Source: Pseudobacteriovorax antillogorgiicola
GTDB taxonomy: Bacteria > Bdellovibrionota_B > Oligoflexia > Oligoflexales > CAIYRB01
Length of the DNA stretch: 64,000 nucleotides
NCBI GenBank assembly: GCA_945862295.1
Contig: CAMAXT010000002.1
Location: 30,786 to 94,785, forward strand
Direction of reading: 5' to 3'
The position numbers and the translations under genes are program-made. The stretch's first letter is position 1; each line of letters begins with the position of its first letter. Positions 8,819 to 17,104 of the stretch are shown piece by piece. The notes under the pieces were generated by a model that made no database searches, had not been told where the DNA came from, and saw only the letters and a list, made by a program, of their open reading frames with translations.

Positions 8819-9376
8819 ATGAAAGTCGATTTACCAAAGACACGTTGGCTCGAGTTGTTAGCTAAGGACAGGGAATTGCGGAGTGCTATACTCGACTACG
8901 TTAGACATCAAAAAGACAACTTTGACTGGTTGAACATCGAAGTATTCCAAATTATTGAAGTAGATATACATACCAGTACTGAATCTTGTAGAGATGACTG
9001 TCGAGCTTTAGCTAGACTGGTTGGTGAACTCGCGATCGAAAATAAAGCAGATGCTGACAGGTTTATTAGGTCTAGACTTAGTTCGACAGGCAGCGACAAA
9101 GTCATGTTTGGGCTGCATGCCGCTCAATTTGCCAAACTAGACTCTTACAAAGAAGAAATCCTCAAACTCTTAGAGCATGACACCAAAATTATAAGGACCG
9201 AAGCCCAAGATTTGCTGAAAGAGATGGTAGAAAATCCGGACGATCTAGAAAATTTAGACGAATTCTTAGACAAGATAGACGCCGACCTAACAAGTTTAGA
9301 GAGAAAAAAAATTCAAGATATTATCCGTGATATCGTCATTCCAAACCTGGAAAAACTTGATGCCGCGAGACTCTGA
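8819..9376 (+). CDS. Hypothetical helical, HEAT-like protein, possibly 5'-truncated
   Basis: The ATG at 8819 gives 185 residues, all predicted helical and rich in Glu, Asp and Leu, with no signal or membrane segment. Residues 100-140 (KEEILKLLEHDTKIIRTEAQDLL) have the spacing of a HEAT or ARM repeat. No ribosome-binding site precedes the ATG. The same frame is open back to 8744 with convincing coding sequence (SDGETLLRVIKILDNRD), so the original start may have been removed when the ABC ATPase fragment was joined here. It could be a truncated gene that once lay further from the ABC locus. The function is unknown. Confidence 0.5.
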   Translation: MKVDLPKTRWLELLAKDRELRSAILDYVRHQKDNFDWLNIEVFQIIEVDIHTSTESCRDDCRALARLVGELAIENKADADRFIRSRLSSTGSDKVMFGLHAAQFAKLDSYKEEILKLLEHDTKIIRTEAQDLLKEMVENPDDLENLDEFLDKIDADLTSLERKKIQDIIRDIVIPNLEKLDAARL

Positions 9377-9378
9377 GG

Positions 9379-9984
9379 TTGAAAAAACGTTATAAAAGAA
9401 CACAGCTCGTCGCCGGCTGCCTCGCCATCACTACCCTGATTGTTGCAGCCGGCACCTTTATTCATATTTATGGTGAGGCAAAAAGAACAAGCTGGCCCGA
9501 TTCTAAATCGACCCTACACGGTGCGACGACAGTCATCGTTCTCGGCATGGGTCCAACCCCAACGCACTCCATTCTTGATCGGACCGAACTCGCAGCAGAA
9601 CTCTGGCATCAAGGGTTTGCTAGCGAGTTCATCGCATCAGGGGGTCAAGGTACGGACGAAGCAGAACCTGAAGCAAAAACCGTCGCCACAGATCTCGTCA
9701 CGCGCGGTGTACCCGCCGCCATTATCCAAGAGGAAGACCGCTCAAAATCCACATTTGAAAATCTGGTATTTAGCCACCGCCTGCTAGTTGAGCGTGGTCT
9801 ACTGGACAAAACTATCGTCATCGTCACCCATGATTTTCACGCAGCCCGTGCCGCTTCAATCGCCAGCTCTCTCGGTATCGATGTAGTCGTCATCTCAAGT
9901 CCTGGCATGCGACTAAATAATCGCGTGCGGCGGCAGATAAGGGAAGTGTTGGCATTTTGGAAATGGAAAGTCGTCGGAAAATAA
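9379..9984 (+). CDS. YdcF/SanA-like DUF218 protein
   Basis: The product of 201 residues has an N-terminal membrane anchor (about residues 8-30, VAGCLAITTLIVAAGTFIHI) and a periplasm-facing DUF218 domain. The domain shows the family strand VIVLGMG, then ILDRTELAAELW, the central IASGGQG, the TFENLVFS motif with its conserved Glu-Asn, and VTHDFHAARA. Members such as SanA, ElyC and YdcF affect envelope or peptidoglycan lipid-carrier metabolism, but the reaction is not settled. The TTG start is 2 bases after the preceding stop codon, which suggests coupling to the helical protein upstream. A later ATG would delete the membrane anchor. Confidence 0.85.
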   Translation: MKKRYKRTQLVAGCLAITTLIVAAGTFIHIYGEAKRTSWPDSKSTLHGATTVIVLGMGPTPTHSILDRTELAAELWHQGFASEFIASGGQGTDEAEPEAKTVATDLVTRGVPAAIIQEEDRSKSTFENLVFSHRLLVERGLLDKTIVIVTHDFHAARAASIASSLGIDVVVISSPGMRLNNRVRRQIREVLAFWKWKVVGK

Positions 9985-10006
9985 GTGAATAGGTACCGTA
10001 TAAAAA

Positions 10007-11212
10007 TTATCTGGTGGACTGACCTTTTAGTCTCAGCGGATAAAGCGATTCCATCCTTTGATGTCCGATAAAATAAGGCTGCGACAACGAGACATCGGTA
10101 GACGTTGCTTTGCATGCTGCTGAGGTATCGTCACCTTGGGTTAAAATACCGACTGAAATTCCACCTTGAGCGTCGCGGGAGTAAACGCCGCCGATGACCT
10201 GGTTACAGGAAGCACCGTGTTTCAGAACGATTGTCTTGCGGCCTGTTTTACCTTCTTTGGTAATCCGCGTCGGGGCTTTTACGACGAGGGCGTTTAGTTC
10301 TGCTGGATTGAATAGTGCGATTTTTGTCCCTGATGGAATCAGAATCGAAGAATCTGTATGTTCAGCCAGCGTGTGTTTAGCAAGCTTACCGACACATGGG
10401 ATGTTGTAATAGTTTGCTACCAGCATGCCAAGGAGCGCGGTCTTTTGACCACGGATATTCTTCTCACCACTTACAACAACACCAACAGGCGCATCGTTAC
10501 AACCTTTACGGTAGGAGAATGAAACGCCACCGTTCTTTCCAGACTTGATACCTTTCGAGCTGATCGGCACTAGCTTCAGATCATACTGACGGCTAAGTGA
10601 TTTAACGTTCGACTGGAGTGCCCCAACCTTTTTGCGCACGGAAGTATCAATCGCAGTGATCACTTTCTCAGCTGATTCACTTGAGCATGATCCCGAAACC
10701 TCGCCTGTGCGCGGCTTTTCGACCATGGCGATTTCTAGAAGTTGGTTCTCTGACTGATGAATTAAGGTGCCAATGGAGCGGCCGCACTTAGGTTCGTATA
10801 CAGCTTTAAGACGGTTGCCAGAGGTTTTAGAGCGCACCATTTTCAAATCGCTGATGCGAGCGATCGAGATGCGGGGATTGTTGCCGATTGTCATTGGTTC
10901 AATTGATTTAAAGCCGGTGACATCGAGATAGTCGATGACGACTTCGCGTTGGCTTGGCATCGATGTGCAGACGATGGAGTCTTGAGAAACCGCAGCCGCA
11001 AGGGCCATGGTCTTCTTCCTTTCGTTAGTAGCGGCGATAATTCCGTAGAACTCGCCGCCACACGGGATAGTTACAGCAATTCGAATCGCCTTGCCGACAT
11101 AGCCAACAAGTTCAATCGGTTGCATTTGTAGTTTCGGGAAAGCAGCGGCAGATTCAGCAGAAAAAGACAAAAGGAGAACCCAAACTAAGCCAAGAAAATT
11201 CTTGCTGTTCAT
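10007..11212 (-). CDS. Secreted protein with four Cys-framed repeats
   Basis: The ATG at 11212, with AGGA 7 bases upstream, gives 401 residues that begin with a signal peptide ending near SAAAFP (about residue 25). The mature protein seems to hold four related units of 80-100 residues. Each opens with Cys followed by Gly-(Ile/Val) strands and closes with a second Cys: CGGEFYGIIAAT, CGRSIGTLIHQ, CNDAPVGVVVSGE and CNQVIGGVYSRD. The Cys pairs are probably disulfides in the periplasm or outside the cell. I recognise no family. It is transcribed towards the ydcF-like gene and away from rpmH. Confidence 0.7.
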   Translation of the reverse strand: MNSKNFLGLVWVLLLSFSAESAAAFPKLQMQPIELVGYVGKAIRIAVTIPCGGEFYGIIAATNERKKTMALAAAVSQDSIVCTSMPSQREVVIDYLDVTGFKSIEPMTIGNNPRISIARISDLKMVRSKTSGNRLKAVYEPKCGRSIGTLIHQSENQLLEIAMVEKPRTGEVSGSCSSESAEKVITAIDTSVRKKVGALQSNVKSLSRQYDLKLVPISSKGIKSGKNGGVSFSYRKGCNDAPVGVVVSGEKNIRGQKTALLGMLVANYYNIPCVGKLAKHTLAEHTDSSILIPSGTKIALFNPAELNALVVKAPTRITKEGKTGRKTIVLKHGASCNQVIGGVYSRDAQGGISVGILTQGDDTSAACKATSTDVSLSQPYFIGHQRMESLYPLRLKGQSTR

Positions 11213-11483
11213 CAATTATTCCTGCATTTAGTTTTGTTCGAGACGAGCGATTTATAAGGTATTTTAATAGAAATGTCAATATTTTAATCAATTTCTATTG
11301 AAAACTATTATAAATACTAGGCATTTCTATAGAATCTAGGGGTCCGATCCCATGCATACTGCCATTGCGTTAAGATGAGCCCTTTGATATGTTCCGCGGC
11401 TCAACAGAATCGTCCCGGGTAAGTTACCGGTCCGTAAATATGCTGATAAAAGAAGCTGACATTAGCACAGAGGATATTCACAA

Positions 11484-11636
11484 ATGCCAAAACGTACCTT
11501 TCAACCGAGCAACAAAAAGCGCCTCCGTACTCACGGATTCCGCGCACGCATGGCGACTCCAGGCGGCCGCAGTGTAATTAAGTTAAGAAGAGCTAAAGGA
11601 CGTAAACGTCTCGCTCCTACTTCTTACGCAAAATAA
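11484..11636 (+). CDS. rpmH: 50S ribosomal protein L34
   Basis: The 50-residue product begins [19 protein letters not shown] and ends with Ala-Lys, matching L34 over its whole length. It is a basic protein of the large ribosomal subunit. AGAGG lies upstream of the ATG. It opens the conserved cluster rpmH-rnpA-yidD-yidC-jag-mnmE, which in many bacteria lies near the replication origin. A terminator-like hairpin separates it from rnpA, which would allow much higher output of L34 than of the RNase P protein, as is known elsewhere. Confidence 0.97.
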   Translation: MPKRTFQPSNKKRLRTHGFRARMATPGGRSVIKLRRAKGRKRLAPTSYAK

Positions 11637-11659
11637 TTGCTCTTCAAAATAAAACTTTC

Positions 11660-11690
11660 ACCCGTAATTTTGTTACGGGTTAGATTTTTT
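11660..11690 (+). terminator. Hairpin terminator/attenuator between rpmH and rnpA
   Basis: ACCCGTAA (11660-11667) pairs perfectly with TTACGGGT (11673-11680) across the five-base loop TTTTG, followed by a T-rich run ending near 11690. It lies 24 bases after the rpmH stop and 38 bases before rnpA. It probably ends most rpmH transcripts while letting some read on into rnpA. Confidence 0.8.
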
Positions 11691-11727
11691 ATTGCCTGAT
11701 TAAACAAACTGATTAGTAAACAGGTCT

Positions 11728-12138
11728 ATGAGCTACTCCTTTCCTGGCGATAAACGCCTCAAACAAGGCTCCGAAATTCGCAAGACGCTCGACACGGGTA
11801 TAAAAGCCATCTGTCGTAACTTCGTTGTCTTTGCTGCGCCACCTCCCGACACAAAAACCGAAAAATCTGGCACTCGCATCGGCATCATCGTTTCGAAAAA
11901 AAACGGCAACTCTGTCGTACGAAATCGTATTAAGAGGCTGACAAGAGAAGCCTATAGGCATATGTATGAATCGCTCGAAACAAAAGACTTCTTCAAGAGT
12001 CTAGACATTGTTGTCATCGCAAGACCTGGCGCGGCGGCAGCGACCCTTGAAGAAACGAGAAGAGATTTTTTGTACTGCCTTGGCAAACTTCAGCGCCAAG
12101 CAGATGCAAAGAAGATAAGTGAAATGAAAGACTCTTAA
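11728..12138 (+). CDS. rnpA: Ribonuclease P protein component
   Basis: RnpA binds the RNase P RNA and helps it remove 5' leaders from tRNA precursors. The 136-residue protein carries the RNR signature in VSKKNGNSVVRNRIKRLTRE (about residues 55-74) and the N-terminal GDKRLKQGSE region where leader contacts occur. The length is slightly above the usual 110-125 because of an N-terminal and C-terminal extension. Its TAA stop overlaps the yidD start (TAATG), so translation of the two is coupled. Confidence 0.96.
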   Translation: MSYSFPGDKRLKQGSEIRKTLDTGIKAICRNFVVFAAPPPDTKTEKSGTRIGIIVSKKNGNSVVRNRIKRLTREAYRHMYESLETKDFFKSLDIVVIARPGAAAATLEETRRDFLYCLGKLQRQADAKKISEMKDS

Positions 12139-12419
12139 TGCAGCAAATGGCTTGTGCCACTCATCATACCCACACTAAAGAAGCTACTGCTTCTAGTAGT
12201 TTTAGCGCTTTCGTCGCGAAAGCTATTCTCGCATTGATTTGGATCTATCAGCATTCACTGTCACTCGTTCTTGGGCCGCGCTGTCGGTTTTTTCCGAGCT
12301 GTTCAAGGTACGCCGGTGAATGCCTTCAGAAATACCCGCTCTCTGTTGCTATGAAGAAAACGTCCCGAAGACTGTTGAGCTGCCATCCGCTTCATCCTGG
12401 AGGAATAGACCTACCTTGA
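12138..12419 (+). CDS. yidD: Membrane protein insertion efficiency factor YidD
   Basis: The 93-residue protein has the YidD core: an amphipathic helix (LIWIYQHSLSLVLGPRC), then the family signature CRFFPSCSRYAGECL and the C-terminal CHPLHPGGID. It works at the inner membrane next to YidC. The first 27 residues before the core are longer than usual, so translation might start a little later, but the ATG overlapping the rnpA stop is the natural coupled start. Its 3' end overlaps the yidC start by four bases. Confidence 0.96.
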   Translation: MQQMACATHHTHTKEATASSSFSAFVAKAILALIWIYQHSLSLVLGPRCRFFPSCSRYAGECLQKYPLSVAMKKTSRRLLSCHPLHPGGIDLP

Positions 12420-14068
12420 AGAATGACTTTCGCCCTATCATTGCTATTGTTTTGTGTCTGGGATTTTATTTCCTTTATACGAAGTACTTAAACACTAAGT
12501 ATCCGGACATGAGTAAGCCGAAAGAAGTCGCGACTAGCGAGCAGCCATCAGTTGTCCCGAGCGCCGGACCTGGAGCCGCAGGATCAACTACTGCACCAGT
12601 AGCAAATGCCGCTGATGTAGCTAATAGTGAAGCAAAACCTGAACTCTTGTCTGCAGGTCAGTTAACCCTCGAAAGCGATAAAGTTCGCTACCAGTTTAAT
12701 CAACTGAACGGCGGGTTTGATTCAATCGTTCTTAAAGCATATGACGCCGACGCAAAGGGTGATACAGGAGCAACCAATCTCCTCGACGGGCCATTCGCAG
12801 TACAAGGCACAATTCGTCCGAACGAAATCGTTGTCGCTCCAGCGAACTTCAGCGCGATTCGCGACGGCAGGTCCATCACGTTCTCAAGAAAAGACGGACC
12901 AGTAACAATCAGTCAACGCTACGAAGTGCCAGAGACTGGTTACACGTTAAAAACTGCTGTGACCTTTACCAACACCTCTGATCAACCATTGGATATGATC
13001 GCAGGTATCATCGGCTCCCAACCTATCCATCATATAAAACAATCAAACCTCATGGGATTTATCCCTGGAGTTGTGCCACACCGCAATCAAATCGCTGTTA
13101 GCGCTGATGGCGAATCCGAATACGAAGATATCGAAACCCTTTGTAAGGATGGTGAAGCCCCAGTCCGTATTCAAAGCGTTCCAGTCAACTATATTGGCAT
13201 CGACCGCCACTACTTCCTTGGCGTGTTACTGCCGGAAGGCAAGACCAGTAGCTATGTTGCAGGCGTTGTAAAAGCTCCGACTGGTGACTGCATTGCGACC
13301 ATTTTAAATTACGACAAACACGGCATCCTTCCTCAAGGGCAAGCTCTAACCCTCAACTACTCGTGGTACTTCGGACCGAAAGATCACGCCGTACTCGCAC
13401 AGGCGCAACCAGCACTTGAAGAGGCCATGCACCTCGGCATGTTCACCTTCATCGCAACGCCACTTCTGAAAGTTATCGAAGGCTTCTACTCGTTCACCGG
13501 GAACTACGGTGTAGCAATTATACTACTCACGATCCTCTTGAAGTTGCTCTTCTATCCATTGATGAAGGCATCTTCCGTTTCGATGCACAAAATGAAAAAG
13601 CTAAATCCCGAGATGACGGCTTTGAGAGAGAAGTTCAAGGACGACAAGCAGAAACAGCAGCAAGAACTGATGAAGTTTATGGTGCTGCACAAGATCAACC
13701 CAATGAAAGGGTGCCTGCCGATTTTGCCGCAAATACCTGTTTTCTTTGCATTTTATCAAGTGCTGCAAACGTCTATTCAGATGCGCCACGCACCGTTTTT
13801 CGGATGGATACAGGATTTATCGTCAATGGACCCTTGGTTTGTCACCCCACTACTCATGGGTGTGGCGATGTTTGTTCAACAGAAGTTGACCCCAACTACT
13901 GGAATGGATAAAACTCAAGAGAAAATATTGATGTTTATGCCAATTATGTTTACTGCCATGATGTTGACTCTACCGGCTGGATTAACACTTTACATGTTAA
14001 CAAACACCGTCGTCGGTATCGGTCAGCAAAAGTGGCTCTATAGGAAACTGGATAAATTAAACGCCTAA
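12416..14068 (+). CDS. yidC: Membrane protein insertase YidC
   Basis: YidC inserts and folds inner-membrane proteins, alone or with SecYEG. I chose the TTG at 12416, which overlaps the yidD TGA and has GGAGG at about 12399-12403, giving 550 residues that begin with the first membrane segment (FRPIIAIVLCLGFYFLY). A large periplasmic beta-domain follows (about residues 60-340), as in Gram-negative YidC. The conserved insertase domain is at the C-terminus: NYGVAIILLTILLKLLFYP, the GCLPILPQIPVFFAFYQVL hairpin and the last helices TLPAGLTLYMLTNTVVG. An open frame extends upstream inside yidD but does not start with YidC-like sequence. Confidence 0.97.
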   Translation: MKNDFRPIIAIVLCLGFYFLYTKYLNTKYPDMSKPKEVATSEQPSVVPSAGPGAAGSTTAPVANAADVANSEAKPELLSAGQLTLESDKVRYQFNQLNGGFDSIVLKAYDADAKGDTGATNLLDGPFAVQGTIRPNEIVVAPANFSAIRDGRSITFSRKDGPVTISQRYEVPETGYTLKTAVTFTNTSDQPLDMIAGIIGSQPIHHIKQSNLMGFIPGVVPHRNQIAVSADGESEYEDIETLCKDGEAPVRIQSVPVNYIGIDRHYFLGVLLPEGKTSSYVAGVVKAPTGDCIATILNYDKHGILPQGQALTLNYSWYFGPKDHAVLAQAQPALEEAMHLGMFTFIATPLLKVIEGFYSFTGNYGVAIILLTILLKLLFYPLMKASSVSMHKMKKLNPEMTALREKFKDDKQKQQQELMKFMVLHKINPMKGCLPILPQIPVFFAFYQVLQTSIQMRHAPFFGWIQDLSSMDPWFVTPLLMGVAMFVQQKLTPTTGMDKTQEKILMFMPIMFTAMMLTLPAGLTLYMLTNTVVGIGQQKWLYRKLDKLNA

Positions 14069-14090
14069 CTGTGGAACAAAGGAGAAATGG

Positions 14091-14981
14091 ATGAAACAAA
14101 ATAAATCATCCAGTGCGCAAACTATCAACGTGCAAGCTAAGACACTTGAGCAAGCACTGATCAAGGCATGCGGAACACTGGGAGTCTCCCAAGAAGGACT
14201 CGGATACAAAATTCTAAAAGAAGACACCTCAAAAGGGTTCATGTCGTTCTTTAAAGCTTCTTCAGTAGAAATCGAAGCTTGGACAACCAGCGGCAACCAA
14301 AGCCGCAGCAACCAGACAAGAGTCAGTAATAACAGCTACCGAGACAACGGCCATCGTGACGACAGTCGCCAAAACAACCGCCGTAGCGAGCCAAGAGCTC
14401 CGCGCAAAGAGCACACCCCTGCTCCCCGCACCAACTACACCGAAGACTCAGAAGATCAAATCAGTGCCGAACCTCTAAGTGCCGAAAAAACTGCAGAACT
14501 TGTCGAAGAACTTCGCACATTCTGCGCTGGCATTTGCGAGCGCATCGCTGGTGAATCCGTCAATGTTTCAGCCACTAACTCCGACGGCCGCTTAGTCTTA
14601 AACGTCGAGAACGAATATATCTCTGGTCAAATCAATAAAAACAGCAAGCTCGCTGAAGCAATGGAACACATCCTCCGTAAAAAGCCGCGCCATTTGCGCC
14701 AAGAGCTTCCGTTCCGCATCTTTGTTGACGTTAGCGGCAGCCGCCGTCAGCGTGAAGAAGACTTGATCCATATGGCTCAAGATCTCAGCTCTAAGGTTCA
14801 TGAAAACAAGCGCCCAATCGTTCTTAACTACAAGAGTTCTTACGACCGTAAGATCATCCACATGGCTCTTGATAAAGACGACCGCGTATACACAAAATCA
14901 ATCGGTTCAGGCCCAAATCGCAAACTTATGATTCTACCAGTGAAAGACGCTCTTTCTGGTGCAATCGAAGTCGACGCTTAA
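14091..14981 (+). CDS. jag: RNA-binding protein Jag/KhpB (Jag-N, KH, R3H)
   Basis: The 296-residue protein has a Jag-N domain (about residues 10-55, including KTLEQALIKACGTLGVS and the SKGFMSFF loop), then a long Arg/Asn/Gln-rich low-complexity linker (about 65-125), a KH-like domain and a C-terminal R3H domain with the Arg-x3-His pair in YDRKIIHMAL. Jag/KhpB binds RNA and in several bacteria affects cell elongation and membrane-protein biogenesis. The gene sits just after yidC as is usual. The KH loop here reads SGQINKN rather than a clean G-x-x-G, so RNA contacts may rest more on R3H. A strong terminator follows. Confidence 0.93.
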   Translation: MKQNKSSSAQTINVQAKTLEQALIKACGTLGVSQEGLGYKILKEDTSKGFMSFFKASSVEIEAWTTSGNQSRSNQTRVSNNSYRDNGHRDDSRQNNRRSEPRAPRKEHTPAPRTNYTEDSEDQISAEPLSAEKTAELVEELRTFCAGICERIAGESVNVSATNSDGRLVLNVENEYISGQINKNSKLAEAMEHILRKKPRHLRQELPFRIFVDVSGSRRQREEDLIHMAQDLSSKVHENKRPIVLNYKSSYDRKIIHMALDKDDRVYTKSIGSGPNRKLMILPVKDALSGAIEVDA

Positions 14982-15007
14982 GTCGTTTGATACTTTTCTG
15001 ACTCTTT

Positions 15008-15056
15008 AGCTGACTCATCGGGTTCAAACTAAATCCAACTGAGTCAGCTTTTTTTT
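15008..15056 (+). terminator. Rho-independent terminator after jag
   Basis: AGCTGACTCA (15008-15017) pairs perfectly with TGAGTCAGCT (15040-15049) around a 22-base loop and is followed by a T run to about 15056. It closes the rpmH-jag transcript and leaves mnmE with its own promoter. Confidence 0.88.
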
Positions 15057-15113
15057 GCCCAACACCCCCGACAAACCAATTCCGACAAACGAAAAACGAT
15101 GACTTAAAACAGT

Positions 15114-16490
15114 ATGACTAGCTCCATAGATCACAATCATCACGACGGAACAGCGATTGCCGCATTGGCAAGTGGACCTGGTCCTGCGGCTGTTTCGATC
15201 ATTCGGATTTCTGGGCATGCGCTGCTCCCACTTGTTAGTTCGATCATTAAACCAAAATCAGGTTTGAAGGCACTTGAACCGCGTCGTCCGCGCCTTTGTC
15301 TTGTTAAAGATCCAAACAGCGGTGAGACGCTTGATGAATCTCTGGTGCTCTATTTTGCAGGTCCTGCGTCGTTCACTGGCGAAGATGTGATCGAAGTACA
15401 GTGCCACGGTGGGCCATACATTGTGAGCCGCATACTGACGACGCTCTTTAAGAACGGCGTGCGTCACGCTGATCCGGGTGAATTTACTAAGCGTGCCTTT
15501 CTTAATGGCAAGATGGATTTAACCGAATCTGAAGGTATCAGGGATTTAGTCAATGCGCAGTCGCACCAGCAGTGGATTGCAGCAAGGCATCTTTCCACAG
15601 GTAAGCTGCGTGATCAGATTGAATCTCTGCGCAACCTTTTGATTGAAGCGATGGCCTACTTAGAAGCGCAGATTGATTTTCCAGATGAAGGCGACACTGC
15701 GAATTTACATATCGATCATGTTAAAAAGAGAACCGACCAAGTCAAACGCGTACTCGAGCAACTTCTTTCCACCTATCAAAGCGGTCAGGTCGCGACTCGC
15801 GGCTTAACTGTTGCCCTTTACGGCGAGCCGAATGCAGGTAAATCAACGTTGATGAATTATTTGCTAAAAAAAGAGCGCGCAATTGTTACCCCAATTGCCG
15901 GCACAACAAGAGACTATATTGAAGAACAGTGTCTGATTAACGGCCGACTCATTCGGTTGATCGATATGGCAGGCATAAGAAAAAGTGACGATACCGTCGA
16001 ATCCATCGGCATCGAAGCCGCAAAAAGAATCGCAAGGAACGCCGATCTCCTTCTGGTGCTCAGTCCAAGCGACACTGCTACAAACGAGATCATTCCAACG
16101 CTTAAAGAAATCAGCCCAAAAGAACAAATCCTCGTTGCCACCAAATCAGATTTAGGACATCCCGCCTGGAGCAAAGACTGGTTAAAAATCTCCTGCGAAA
16201 CTGGTGAAAATCTAGATCAACTAACCACCGCAATCGCCGCAAAAGTCGATTCACATATAAACCTTCTCCCTGACGATGGCTTCATCACTACCGAACGTCA
16301 CAAATCCGCCGTCGAAGCCGCCCTAAGCAGCATGGTTCTCTTCTACGATGGTCTAAATGAAAACGCCCACGAAGAGATGTTAGCCTTCGAACTTCTCGCC
16401 GCCTCCCGTTGCCTCAAAGACATCGTCGGCGAAGTTTCCGGCGACGATATTCTCGACAAAATATTCAGCGAATTCTGCCTCGGAAAATAA
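15114..16490 (+). CDS. mnmE: tRNA modification GTPase MnmE (TrmE)
   Basis: MnmE, with MnmG, adds the carboxymethylaminomethyl group to wobble U34 of certain tRNAs. The 458 residues show the N-terminal tetrahydrofolate-binding domain (AIAALASGPGPAAVSIIRISG; VQCHGGPYIVSRIL), helical middle, the GTPase domain with G1 GEPNAGKST and G3 DMAGIR, and the C-terminal FCLGK, whose Cys is catalytic. The order and length are standard. mnmG is not adjacent. It stands alone between two hairpin structures. Confidence 0.97.
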   Translation: MTSSIDHNHHDGTAIAALASGPGPAAVSIIRISGHALLPLVSSIIKPKSGLKALEPRRPRLCLVKDPNSGETLDESLVLYFAGPASFTGEDVIEVQCHGGPYIVSRILTTLFKNGVRHADPGEFTKRAFLNGKMDLTESEGIRDLVNAQSHQQWIAARHLSTGKLRDQIESLRNLLIEAMAYLEAQIDFPDEGDTANLHIDHVKKRTDQVKRVLEQLLSTYQSGQVATRGLTVALYGEPNAGKSTLMNYLLKKERAIVTPIAGTTRDYIEEQCLINGRLIRLIDMAGIRKSDDTVESIGIEAAKRIARNADLLLVLSPSDTATNEIIPTLKEISPKEQILVATKSDLGHPAWSKDWLKISCETGENLDQLTTAIAAKVDSHINLLPDDGFITTERHKSAVEAALSSMVLFYDGLNENAHEEMLAFELLAASRCLKDIVGEVSGDDILDKIFSEFCLGK

Positions 16491-16876
16491 TTTATTCAAA
16501 TTTTTTATCCGGTTTTTTAATCTGGTGACTTAGCAAATTAGGAGGCGCGCCTGGGGGTGGTCAGTTGATGTCTTGGAGTTGGCAGATCGTTCGCTGTTAA
16601 TCAGTGACGACAATGCAAATGTGATTTGCCGCGATCTAGTTAGTCGCAGCTGTGTATTGAGCGCTACCGCGCCCAATACACAGCTGCGACTATCCCGAGG
16701 AGCGTAGCGACGTGGGGATCTGGTCCAAGTCATATCCAGACTCACAGATCGCCGAATTGGCCCTAGTTCAATCCAAAAAAATCCCTGTAATTAAGATTTG
16801 TTATATATTAAATGCGATTTTAAACTCATTTTATTGTACGATTATACCGACAGTTATTGATGTTTAGGAGATCGCA
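16491..16876. other. Intergenic region with hairpins and toxin-antitoxin promoter
   Basis: The 386-base gap holds a perfect 19-bp inverted repeat (16641-16692) and an adjoining weaker dyad (about 16693-16720, TCCC...GGGGA). From about 16785 to 16860 it turns very AT-rich, ending with the ribosome-binding site TAGGAG of the antitoxin gene. The AT-rich part probably contains the promoter of the toxin-antitoxin operon. No open frame of note is present. Confidence 0.5.
16641..16692. repeat. Perfect 19-bp inverted repeat
   Basis: TAGTCGCAGCTGTGTATTG at 16641-16659 is the exact reverse complement of 16674-16692, separated by a GC-rich 14-base loop that may pair a little further. No T run follows on either strand, so it is not an ordinary terminator. 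It lies between mnmE and the toxin-antitoxin pair and could be a REP-type or miniature element or an end of a lost mobile element. Confidence 0.8.
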
Positions 16877-17104
16877 ATGGCTATCAATTTTGCACCGGAC
16901 TTAGAATTCGAAAAGCTTTTGAACGAGCATAAGAAACTTGGTTACGCCACAAAAACAGCGCTCTTAAACGATGCGCTTCGACTGCTGAAGCGAGAGAAGT
17001 CTAAGGAGCTCCGTGCCGAGTGGCGAAAACAAGCAGCTGAGCAGTACGCCAAGGAAAAACACGATTACCTTTGGAGAGACCTCGACAGTGAAAACTTTAA
17101 ATAA
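16877..17104 (+). CDS. Antitoxin of a MazF-type toxin-antitoxin pair
   Basis: The 75-residue protein is small and charged. An N-terminal segment with a ribbon-helix-helix pattern (FEKLLNEHKKLGYATKTALLNDALRLL) would bind DNA. A basic and acidic C-terminal tail (LRAEWRKQAAEQYAKEKHDYLWRDLD) probably wraps the toxin. It has a good TAGGAG ribosome-binding site. The toxin gene starts 17 bases before this gene's stop. The operon is expected to be repressed by the antitoxin-toxin complex at the AT-rich promoter upstream. The role rests on size and linkage more than on sequence identity. Confidence 0.8.
   Translation: MAINFAPDLEFEKLLNEHKKLGYATKTALLNDALRLLKREKSKELRAEWRKQAAEQYAKEKHDYLWRDLDSENFK

Noticed and set aside
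11216-11483. Possible replication origin before rpmH
   Set aside because: rpmH lies near oriC in many bacteria, but I saw no TTATCCACA-type DnaA boxes, dnaA gene or AT-rich unwinding array here; the AT-rich block looks like a promoter region.
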